A stretch of 47,468 nucleotides of DNA, from positions 1-47,468 of IMG/VR virus record IMGVR_UViG_3300005466_000038. One strand, given 5' to 3'. This stretch comes from a virus. Made by a program: the position numbers and the translations under genes. Under the pieces are notes generated by a model that did no database searches, was not told the origin of the DNA, and saw only the letters and a list, made by a program, of their open reading frames with translations. This document shows positions 25,902-33,326 of the stretch, piece by piece. Each line of letters opens with the position of its first letter. The first letter of the stretch is position 1.

Positions 25902-28591
25902 ACATAACCATAGGAACCAGCTAGAATACTTATGGAAGAAGTGGTTCCACTGATATTATTACCAACCGCAATGCCAATTGTGCCGTTACTTGATGGCCTG
26001 ATAGATCCTCTTACCATAGTAAAACTGGCAGTTCCAACCAGTGAGCATGTGACGTATTGAACGGTCTGGTTGTGCCCGTTAATCACTGTCGTCTGGCTTG
26101 CAGCTGGGGAATTTGGATTTATGAACTGAGCGCCCATGGTTCCACCTCCACCCGGCAGAGATATCACCACTTTAATCCCAGCGGTGCTAGTGCCGGGACT
26201 TTGGAGGATTCCTAATTCAAATGCGTAAACAGCAGCACCGCTAACTGTGAATGTGAATCCACTTAGGCTGACTGGTGCGGTTGCTGTGACCAATTGGGCA
26301 CCGGCCAAAACTCGTTTAATTGGCCCAGCACTAACCAACCCCGCCGCGACAAGCGTGCTGATTCTGCCTACATCTGAAGCCAGAGAGACAATGTTTGAAG
26401 CCGCTGCACTGGCAATGCTGGCTACGCTCGTAAGTGAAGCACTGACCTGCGATACCCTATCAACTACTGAATCGTGATCGGCTTGAGCTACCCCCCCACC
26501 CGTAGCAGCGGAAGCAACCCATTGAGCTTGTGCCGAACTCCACATCAAAACATTTGTGTCGGCTGGGCTGGGTGCTGAAACATCTTTCAGATTATCCAGC
26601 GTCCAGGTCGAGAGCCGGTTAGATACCGCATTGGCGATGGATTGTGCGTTGGAGGCTAAAACAGAAATTGCATCCGCTCGCGTGGACAATGCCGAAAGGT
26701 TCAACGAAATCCTGCCAATGTCGGATACCAAAGACACATGATTCGTTGATATCCTGCCCACATCTGAAACCAGCGAGACATGGTTCACTGAGAGAACGGA
26801 AATTTGATTGGAGAGGACCGAAGTCAGATTGGCTGAAGCTGCCCGGGCCGCTGATAAAGCATCTGCCGCCACTACGGATGCCGCATTAGCAACGGACTGA
26901 GCATTCGACGCAAGGACTGAAATTGCATCCGCCCTGGTGGAAAGGGCTGAAAGATTAACCGATATCCTTCCTACATCAGATACCAGCGAGACGTGATTCG
27001 TCGAGATTCGCCCGACATCGGACGCCAATGACACCTGAGCCACCGAAACTGCGTTAGCAATGGATTGAGCATTGGAGGCAAGAACCGAGATGGCGTCCGC
27101 GCGTGTTGAAAGTGCGGAGAGATTGAGTGATATCCTCCCGACGTCCGATGCCAGGCTTACATTGGCCAACGAGACGACATTTACTGCCGCACTTATCGCG
27201 TTATCCGCACTGGTCATCTGGGCACTGTTCGTCTCCAATGCTGCGCTGATGCGCCCCACGTCCGAGCGCAAGCTGACAAAATCAGTAGATAGAACGCTCC
27301 CACTTCCCCCTGGTCCGGCTGGCATGGCAGAGGCCACCCATTGGGCCTGGGCTGAATTCCATACTAACACATTCGCATCAGCCGGGGACGGAGCGGAAAC
27401 GTCTTTTAGGTTGTCCAATGTCCAAGTTGAAAGACGGTTTGATATGGCATTATCTGCTGAAACCATCTGTGCTGAATTGGCCACTATTGCTGCACTCAGT
27501 ACTGATATCTGATTTGAAAGAACTGAAGTTAGGTTGGCTGAAACGGCACGGGCTGCTGATAATGCGTCCGCAGCCACGATACTGATTGCGTTGTCCGCGG
27601 AAGTCATCTGGGCGCTATTAGCAACGATTGCCGATGTTCGATTGCCCACTACCACACTCAGCGCATTAACAGCCGAAGCAGCAGCCGAAGCGATAGAAGC
27701 AACAGAAGTTAAACTGGCAGATATAGCATCTGCGCGGGTGGACAAGGCGGATAGATTTAGGGATATCCTGCCTACGTCTGAAACCAGACTTACATGATTT
27801 AATGAGACGACATTTACCGCTGCGCTTATGGCGTTATCTGCGCTAACCATCTGGGCCGAGTTGACGGCGATAGCGGAGAGTGCCCCGGCGACCGAGCCAG
27901 CGAGACTGGTGTGCTGGGCAGAAAGGTTTACAACCGCAGCCGATATCGCGTTATCTGCACTCGCCATTTGAGCAGAGTTGAGCACAACAGCACTCGCCAA
28001 ACTGCTGACCGCATTGGAGACAACATTAATAGCAGCACTAATGGCGTTATCGGCTGACACCATTTGTGCTGAATTGGTCTGAACATCACCACGTAGGCTA
28101 ACAAAGTCGGAAGAGGTAACGCTTCCGCTGCCTCCTGGGGCAGACACTAAATCAATCCGTACACTCAGGGCAGCATCGGCTGCACTTCGAACAGAAGCTT
28201 CGTTTGCGAGCGAGATTGATACGACATTTGCTGCAATTGAAACTGTATTGGCATGAGCATCTGCGGCAGCGGCAGCAATTGAAAGGGTGCTGACTGCGTT
28301 GCTAAGAGCATTAAATTGCGCTGAAGTTGGCTGGGCGCTTCCGCCAACGTTATCAATCCGAACGCTTAACGCCGCGTCTTCTGATTCTCTGGCGGCGGTT
28401 TCTACAGAGATCGCCTGAGATAACGCAGCAATGTCTGATTTGTAAGGGAGGCTGATCCATGGAGTAACACCGTCACCAATCTTTACCTGATTCGTGTCAG
28501 TTTCGAGGCCGGGTTCGCCCCTTGCAAGTACTGGATTTACTTCGACCCATTTACTTGCGAGTCCACGACGAATCTGGAACCTGGCTAACAT
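25883..28591 (-). CDS. Long repetitive tail fibre with Mtd-type N-terminal domain
   Basis: The protein has 902 residues. Residues about 5-50 match the Mtd/tail-fibre N-terminal attachment domain (IRRGLASKW, GEPGLETDT, KIGDGVTPW). Residues about 55-770 are a long helical stalk of repeated Ala/Ser/Asn units. SADNAIS occurs six times, SALSTRADAIS four times and DVGRIS many times. A WTLDNLKDVSAPSPAD module with a QAQWVASA tail occurs twice. The final 130 residues form a beta-rich tip ending YGYVWRMGE. Tail fibres of this kind bind host receptors. It is followed closely by the modification enzyme gene and preceded by a small structural gene. No reverse transcriptase or template repeat was seen despite the Mtd-like end. 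Confidence 0.85.
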   Translation of the reverse strand: MLARFQIRRGLASKWVEVNPVLARGEPGLETDTNQVKIGDGVTPWISLPYKSDIAALSQAISVETAARESEDAALSVRIDNVGGSAQPTSAQFNALSNAVSTLSIAAAAADAHANTVSIAANVVSISLANEASVRSAADAALSVRIDLVSAPGGSGSVTSSDFVSLRGDVQTNSAQMVSADNAISAAINVVSNAVSSLASAVVLNSAQMASADNAISAAVVNLSAQHTSLAGSVAGALSAIAVNSAQMVSADNAISAAVNVVSLNHVSLVSDVGRISLNLSALSTRADAISASLTSVASIASAAASAVNALSVVVGNRTSAIVANSAQMTSADNAISIVAADALSAARAVSANLTSVLSNQISVLSAAIVANSAQMVSADNAISNRLSTWTLDNLKDVSAPSPADANVLVWNSAQAQWVASAMPAGPGGSGSVLSTDFVSLRSDVGRISAALETNSAQMTSADNAISAAVNVVSLANVSLASDVGRISLNLSALSTRADAISVLASNAQSIANAVSVAQVSLASDVGRISTNHVSLVSDVGRISVNLSALSTRADAISVLASNAQSVANAASVVAADALSAARAASANLTSVLSNQISVLSVNHVSLVSDVGRISTNHVSLVSDIGRISLNLSALSTRADAISVLASNAQSIANAVSNRLSTWTLDNLKDVSAPSPADTNVLMWSSAQAQWVASAATGGGVAQADHDSVVDRVSQVSASLTSVASIASAAASNIVSLASDVGRISTLVAAGLVSAGPIKRVLAGAQLVTATAPVSLSGFTFTVSGAAVYAFELGILQSPGTSTAGIKVVISLPGGGGTMGAQFINPNSPAASQTTVINGHNQTVQYVTCSLVGTASFTMVRGSIRPSSNGTIGIAVGNNISGTTSSISILAGSYGYVWRMGE
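26480..28110 (-). repeat. Coding repeats of the fibre stalk, conserved in protein but diverged in DNA
   Basis: Within the fibre gene the repeated stalk units are nearly identical as protein but use different codons. In two copies of a 27-residue unit (around 26626-26706 and 27058-27131) I count 7 identical codons of 27, while every amino acid is the same. The two WTLDNLKDVSAPSPAD modules (around 26510-26625 and 27340-27450) differ similarly. Confidence 0.75.
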
Positions 28592-28593
28592 TT

Positions 28594-29067
28594 TTACGGC
28601 GGGCCACCATCCAGAATAAGGAGTTGATTTTCTTCCGTGCTAGAAATCTCACGTACGACAACCTGAACATCGCTCAGGAATGCAGTGATTTTGAAAGTCT
28701 CCCCGTTAGCAAACCGAATCAAACTACCAATCATTGTGTCGTCAAAAAAACTGTCACTGGCTGTAACAATGGCATCCGTTTTAGAAGCTGTGACACTACC
28801 CGATTGCGAGATCGGATTCTTGTCGATTACAGACACACTGCGGATAATGCCTCGTGGAGCCGAGTCAATAACCGTCATGCCGCACTTATAAAATGTTGAA
28901 CATTGAGGAAAAAGTGAGGTGTTATTTTGCTGGGCACATGCTACCCATTTCTGAATATCAATGATAGCGTCGATGAAACTCTTATCGTGGGATTTAACGA
29001 GGTTGGAACTTTCTCCATCTGGAAAAATCTGGTCCCGTATATCCTTTTTGAGTTGGCCGAAGGTCAT
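28594..29067 (-). CDS. Putative head-tail connector-like protein
   Basis: The 157-residue protein is unrecognised. The N-terminal half is helical (LKKDIRDQIF, FIDAIIDIQKWVAC), a pattern seen in neck or adaptor proteins. The C-terminal half is beta-rich, with a strand series from about residue 75 ending in LLILDGG. It lies between the capsid-side small protein and the tail fibre, with a 1-bp gap to the next gene. Position and size fit a connector or tail-tube-A-like protein; this is inference, not a family match. Confidence 0.5.
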   Translation of the reverse strand: MTFGQLKKDIRDQIFPDGESSNLVKSHDKSFIDAIIDIQKWVACAQQNNTSLFPQCSTFYKCGMTVIDSAPRGIIRSVSVIDKNPISQSGSVTASKTDAIVTASDSFFDDTMIGSLIRFANGETFKITAFLSDVQVVVREISSTEENQLLILDGGPP

Positions 29068-29523
29068 TTAAATATCGCTTGGTGCCTGGGCCAGACTTCC
29101 CAGTTTTCGAGTAGATGGCGTAAAGCTCTTGTAATCCGGCTGATCCGGTGGCTTTTGCGGAACGTCATCCACCGGAACTGACTTCTGACCTTTAGCAGGT
29201 GCGGCAAGACTTTGTTTTCCGGGGAGCTTTGGCTGGATTTTCTTGCCGTTGATTTTGAGCGGCTCGTCGAGCCAGGATTTGGGCTTGCTGGGTTGCCATG
29301 GTAGTTTTTTTTTGAGATTCTCGTACTGCTCCTGAGTAACCCTCCTAACACCACCCACCCCCATTGCCCTTAGCGCGTCCAATCCGGCGATTGTAGCCGC
29401 GTCCTTTTCGCTATCTAAGGCCAGGACCCCATGATTGCCGGATAGTTCCTCGAATTGAACCGCTTTACCGTTTACGATTGCTTTGCTGGTGAGTAGGGCT
29501 TTTTCAAACCATATAGTTGCCAT
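29068..29523 (-). CDS. Small capsid-proximal protein of unknown function
   Basis: The 151-residue protein begins with a beta-rich segment (MATIWFEKALLTSKAIVNGK). It continues with a helix that includes LDALRAMGVGGVRRVTQEQY at about 48-67. The C-terminal half is basic, Pro/Lys-rich and probably disordered. It directly abuts the connector-like gene. Upstream, between it and the capsid gene, lie two RNA hairpins, one of which ends in a U-rich run just before this start. Small proteins with this layout often follow the major capsid gene, but I do not recognise a family. Confidence 0.55.
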   Translation of the reverse strand: MATIWFEKALLTSKAIVNGKAVQFEELSGNHGVLALDSEKDAATIAGLDALRAMGVGGVRRVTQEQYENLKKKLPWQPSKPKSWLDEPLKINGKKIQPKLPGKQSLAAPAKGQKSVPVDDVPQKPPDQPDYKSFTPSTRKLGSLAQAPSDI

Positions 29524-29538
29524 AAGTCATAATCAAAA

Positions 29539-29567
29539 GAACCTACTGGTATGTCACCAATAGGTTC
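29539..29567 (-). terminator. Terminator- or attenuator-like hairpin downstream of the capsid gene
   Basis: A 12-bp stem (GAACCTACTGGT with ACCAATAGGTTC, one G-T wobble) encloses a 5-base loop. On the minus strand it is followed by TTTTGATT and then the ATG at 29523. It probably reduces leftward transcription after the highly expressed capsid gene while allowing some read-through into the next genes. Its effect is inferred from sequence. Confidence 0.7.
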
Positions 29568-29587
29568 CTAGTTGTCAAACCTTAAAG

Positions 29588-29657
29588 AGCACCGGGACAC
29601 AGATCGATCTAGTTTCCGGCTAGACTGATGATCACCGTTATTGGCGGTCCCGGTGCT
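29588..29657 (-). other. Structured 70-nt intergenic element closed by a perfect stem
   Basis: An 11-bp perfect stem (29588-29598 with 29647-29657, AGCACCGGGAC/GTCCCGGTGCT) encloses 48 bases. The enclosed part contains smaller inverted repeats (CTAG...CTAG, AGATCGATCT), so a branched fold is possible. It lies 45 bases after the capsid stop codon on the transcribed strand and before the second hairpin. No U-tract follows. It may stabilise the capsid mRNA 3' end or be a processing element. Confidence 0.55.
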
Positions 29658-29702
29658 AAATCTTTCACCACATACATCAACCACCACTTAGACTTAAAGC
29701 TC

Positions 29703-31442
29703 TTAGCCTTCCCAGGGGGTCATCGTCGTGGAGGTCGTGCTGGAATGTTCACCCGGATAGGACGTATCACCCTGCTCAGCATGTTCAGGCACTTCATTGG
29801 AGAAGTTCTGAATGATCAGGTTGCCTTTCGGACACTCCACGATCACGGTTAGGCCCGTGTGTAATAGGGTCATCTCCCGGGTAGGGACTTCGATCACGCA
29901 CCCGAAGTTTGCGTTGATAGACGCTAAGGCGTTCGGGTCGGTCTTAGTCACTTTGCGGACGCTGCTGACGATTCCGGGGTAGATCCCGGCGAAATCCAGA
30001 ACCCAGAGAACCCTGGTCGAATCTTCCATGTCCACCGCCGCGCCAGCCGCAACGTAATCATCGAAGAAAGGATGCCACACAACGTTCATCACCACGCCCT
30101 GGGGCCAGAATAATGGATAGGACTTGTAGTAGAACCCGAATTCGGCCTGTTTGCCCATCTGTTCCTTAACGTCAACAGTCAACCGGAGCATGTCAGCCGA
30201 TTTAGCCTTGTAATAAAGGAGCATCGCCTGATTGATGAGTTCAGCAGTGACTGAATCGGTGAACACGTCGAACTGTTTAGAGTTCTTCCGTTGGGCACCG
30301 TCCCTGACCCTCATCATGTTGTAGAACTCTTGGAACAAGGCCGGAAGGTTCAACTGAGCGCCAAGGGCGTCATAAACCCGTCCGCATTGCCACATCTGTT
30401 CGTAGATACCGACTACCGAGGCGCGTTTGCCAACACAGCGATCCCCGTCAACTCCAAGGCCGAAGCTGGAGCCGTCGAAGCTTTGAATGTCGTCAAGCTG
30501 GTCGTAGGCATCAGCGGTCTGGTAGGGAAGCCCTTTCCCGAAGAAGATTTGATAGACAAACCGATCCTGCCAATCCCGGCCTAATTGTTTGTTCTTCTGA
30601 GTCTCGTCGAGGTTAAAGAACTCCTCGTAGAGCATGTTGCCTTCCAGAACCATTTTCTTCCATTTCTGGTAGAGACTGGACCAGCACATCGCCCAACGGG
30701 TTTCTTCATACCAGAACGGGACGTTTTTCCAGTTGAGCACAGTCGGCATTTCCGAGCAGAACTTCTCGTACTTGTTCACGTTCGGAGTGCCCCGGCGAAG
30801 TAACCCACCAGTAGGGAAGGAGAGATTGTCGGCGTCCATGAACGAGCCAGCGTTTAAGCTGATCAAGTCGAGGGTAAGAGTGCCGTCCCCGTTATCAGTG
30901 GTTGTTCCCACTTCAAATTGGGTTTCAGTGGCAGCGCCAAGGTCGGATTTGCCATGGATTAGAACACGAATACCCACCCCGGCAGTATCCCTAGCGGGGA
31001 AATAATCCGGGTCAGCGGGGATATTGGTAATGGACTGGACTGTAACCAGCCAATCATTAGCAGCACCCGAAGCGGTTCCGCCTGTTACCTTCCAATACTG
31101 GTTATTGATAGGTGAGTACTGGCGGGCCAGGATGAACGGGGCTACTTCGATAACCCCAGCGGAGGTGCGCCGGGTCTGAATGTTCTTATTGGCCGCTACC
31201 TTGTTAGCGGTGAAGAAGTCGTATAGACCGTTCTGGACGGCCTCGCACATCTTGATTTCAATGTCGTGCTTGAACAGGGCGTCCATGAGCCTGAAGTCCC
31301 CGGATTTAAGGTATAGGGACTGAAGCTCATCTGAGGTTACGGGCTTGGCATTGCATTGCGTGACTGTGCCGCATTGCCGAATATTCGTGGAAATGTTCGG
31401 GGCGCATTTGGAGAACGCCTCCGAATTGATGGCAAAACTCAT
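29703..31442 (-). CDS. Probable major capsid protein
   Basis: The 579-residue protein has the position and composition expected of a major capsid protein, downstream of portal and scaffold genes. It is mixed alpha/beta with many aromatic residues and a long beta-rich insertion (about 140-225). A helix-strand core follows about 330-480, and the end (about 520-560) is beta-rich (TVIVECPKGNLIIQNFSNEV). The last 20 residues are Ser/Thr-rich. At 579 residues it is larger than minimal HK97-fold proteins, consistent with insertion domains. No Shine-Dalgarno precedes the ATG. A pair of hairpins follows the gene. No family-defining motif was visible, so the call rests mainly on context. Confidence 0.7.
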   Translation of the reverse strand: MSFAINSEAFSKCAPNISTNIRQCGTVTQCNAKPVTSDELQSLYLKSGDFRLMDALFKHDIEIKMCEAVQNGLYDFFTANKVAANKNIQTRRTSAGVIEVAPFILARQYSPINNQYWKVTGGTASGAANDWLVTVQSITNIPADPDYFPARDTAGVGIRVLIHGKSDLGAATETQFEVGTTTDNGDGTLTLDLISLNAGSFMDADNLSFPTGGLLRRGTPNVNKYEKFCSEMPTVLNWKNVPFWYEETRWAMCWSSLYQKWKKMVLEGNMLYEEFFNLDETQKNKQLGRDWQDRFVYQIFFGKGLPYQTADAYDQLDDIQSFDGSSFGLGVDGDRCVGKRASVVGIYEQMWQCGRVYDALGAQLNLPALFQEFYNMMRVRDGAQRKNSKQFDVFTDSVTAELINQAMLLYYKAKSADMLRLTVDVKEQMGKQAEFGFYYKSYPLFWPQGVVMNVVWHPFFDDYVAAGAAVDMEDSTRVLWVLDFAGIYPGIVSSVRKVTKTDPNALASINANFGCVIEVPTREMTLLHTGLTVIVECPKGNLIIQNFSNEVPEHAEQGDTSYPGEHSSTTSTTMTPWEG

Positions 31443-31498
31443 ATCGTTGATGCAGCGCAGCCGGAAGTGCGCCTAACTGCTGGATCAACGAGTAAGTC

Positions 31499-32995
31499 TT
31501 AAAGTGTGTCAGCCCAAGAACTGTCTCTAGCTTGTGCGGCTTTTTGCACGCCAATTTGACGATGCGCCAACCTTGACTCAGACCCGGAACTAGGAGAACG
31601 CGGTTTGAACCCTTGTTCTTCGCGGTCTTCTTGATGTTCAGGATCTGGTTCGCGTTCGTGTTTACCGTTACCGTTGGGCTTGGTATAACCGCGAGCGGCG
31701 GCAAATTGGTCTAATCTTTCTTCTTCTGACTGGATAGCTTTCTTCATAGAACCGGCTAAAACCTTGGCTCTGTGGTAGGCAATGTCGTTGTAGGTAAGGG
31801 TCCAATACTTGTCCCGTTTGTCTTTCGGTAGGGCGTAGTAATCTTTCCCAGTCATAAATACTCTGCCCTTCTCATCCAATCGCTCTTGAGTGGGCTTGGA
31901 GGCTAGATTCTGTTCCATCATCTCGCCAAACTTACCCATGGCGGCGTGAGCCGGGTTCTGGGGGTCATACTTAGCTAAATCGTGCATGATAGAGTACAGA
32001 GCCTCAATCTCGTGGTTTAGATTGGTAGCTGCCCGGGTGTAGTAATCAAACGCAATAGGATTGGTTTGTTTCAACTCATCCAACTTTTCCCGGTTTATCT
32101 CCCCATTTTCATGGACTAAATCGGCAAAGTCTTCCCCAACTTCTTTCCAGAAGTCCCGGGCTACGTTGGTCTGTTCCTGAGCGATAGTCTGGCGGGCTTC
32201 CCGAAGGTTCTCTTTCCGTTTGAGTTCAGTCAATTCCTTCCTGATATCGTCATTCCCGCTGTCGTCCTTCTTTTCAGAGGCGATCCGTTCAGCTTCGATA
32301 TTGCCCGCTGCCCGGGCGTAGTCTCTGGAATCCCAGAACTCAAACAGGTCGTTCTTGTCGTAGTATTCCTTATGCTCATCAGCTTCCTCATCGAAACTCT
32401 CCCCCGGGTGTTCCTTCTCCCATGCTTTACGGTAGGCTTCGATTCGGGTTTGGGCGTCCTGATAGCGTTTGGATGCGCCTTTATACTCATCAGGCCACAT
32501 CTTTTCTAGGCGAGCCAGGACTTCGAGGTGCCGCGCTTCTGGGCCGGTAGGTGTGGGAGCCTTTACTTCAACCTTTTCCTCTTTCTTCTCAGGCTTGAGT
32601 CCTCGGGCCACACCCTCAGCAGCAGCCGAAGCGATCCGTTCTATTTGCTCCGCGCCTAAAGGTTCGGATTTAGGTTCGGGCTTCGGCTCTTTTACCTTGA
32701 GCTTTTCCTTGTCGCGCTTCTCTTTTTCAACCTTCTTTTTGGAAGCGGCCTCAGCCTCGTCTTTATCGGCTTTTTCCTTCTTGCGATCTACCCCGACAAA
32801 TTCATCTAGAACATGCTCACCCGCTTGTTCTAAGCTGGTTTTGACCTTCTCATCCGGTTTCTTGCCAGCCGCCAGAGCGTCATCAGCCGCCTTTTTCTCC
32901 GCTCGCTTATTGGCTTCGTCAGCTAAGACTACGTTGATAGGAGCGTCATTGGCTTTACGGAACTTACCGGATTCGTCACGTACTGTTTCTGGCAT
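31499..32995 (-). CDS. Scaffold-like protein
   Basis: The 498-residue protein is dominated by charged Lys/Glu/Ala sequence. Residues about 35-160 are KEK- and KPE-rich, and about 160-420 is long helical coiled-coil. The last 65 residues are Pro/Glu/Arg-rich and end in DSSWADTL. High charge, low complexity, coiled coils and position between portal and capsid are the usual signs of a capsid scaffold. No protease motif was seen. The upstream small gene ends 2 bases before its ATG. A different reading frame across its last 200 bases is open but was judged a shadow. Confidence 0.7.
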   Translation of the reverse strand: MPETVRDESGKFRKANDAPINVVLADEANKRAEKKAADDALAAGKKPDEKVKTSLEQAGEHVLDEFVGVDRKKEKADKDEAEAASKKKVEKEKRDKEKLKVKEPKPEPKSEPLGAEQIERIASAAAEGVARGLKPEKKEEKVEVKAPTPTGPEARHLEVLARLEKMWPDEYKGASKRYQDAQTRIEAYRKAWEKEHPGESFDEEADEHKEYYDKNDLFEFWDSRDYARAAGNIEAERIASEKKDDSGNDDIRKELTELKRKENLREARQTIAQEQTNVARDFWKEVGEDFADLVHENGEINREKLDELKQTNPIAFDYYTRAATNLNHEIEALYSIMHDLAKYDPQNPAHAAMGKFGEMMEQNLASKPTQERLDEKGRVFMTGKDYYALPKDKRDKYWTLTYNDIAYHRAKVLAGSMKKAIQSEEERLDQFAAARGYTKPNGNGKHEREPDPEHQEDREEQGFKPRSPSSGSESRLAHRQIGVQKAAQARDSSWADTL

Positions 32996-32997
32996 AT

Positions 32998-33279
32998 CTA
33001 GGATAGTTTGATGATTTGATGGTTCTCTGCGCTGGCAATTTCCTGAAGCACATCTATAGCGTGCTGATACTTCTGGGCTTCTCTCATGCTGATCTGTGAA
33101 GCTGGACCCTTATCGTTATCGGGAGAAGCTTCCAATCCTTCAGTTAAGGCTTTTACTTGATGCTGTTTAACCTTGGCCTCGACTAGCTTTAAGAGAATGT
33201 CGAACGCCCCCTTGGTTAGCCAAGATTTAAGCGCGTTCTCGTCCGCGATAGGTAAAGCATCAAATGTGCAGCGGATCAT
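32998..33279 (-). CDS. Small helical protein between portal and scaffold
   Basis: The 93-residue protein is helical and acidic/basic mixed. It contains LKSWLTKGAFDILLKLVEAK at 18-37 and a second helix near 63-84. No motif was recognised. It lies between the portal and scaffold genes, with 2 bases to the scaffold ATG, and is preceded by a short hairpin. It is probably a head-assembly or minor structural protein; that is inference from position. Confidence 0.55.
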   Translation of the reverse strand: MIRCTFDALPIADENALKSWLTKGAFDILLKLVEAKVKQHQVKALTEGLEASPDNDKGPASQISMREAQKYQHAIDVLQEIASAENHQIIKLS

Positions 33280-33293
33280 GCCGGATAGGTTAC

Positions 33294-33315
33294 AAATAGC
33301 CCTAGAAGGCTATTT
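33294..33315 (-). terminator. Short hairpin between portal and small head gene
   Basis: A perfect 8-bp stem (AAATAGCC/GGCTATTT) with a 6-base loop lies just after the portal stop codon on the minus strand. The stem is A/T-rich at its base and the following U-run is poor, so it is likely a weak attenuator or mRNA processing site rather than a strong terminator. Confidence 0.5.
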
Positions 33316-33326
33316 AGCAAGACTTA

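Noticed and set aside
25883-28591. Diversity-generating retroelement around the Mtd-like fibre
   Set aside because: No reverse transcriptase, accessory protein or template repeat was seen, and the fibre tip does not look like a C-type lectin.
31327-31704. An open minus-strand frame of 125 codons overlapping the scaffold end and capsid start
   Set aside because: Its second half is a shadow of the capsid gene, and the scaffold frame here ends in a typical charged tail (DSSWADTL). The natural look of its first half was not enough to call it.
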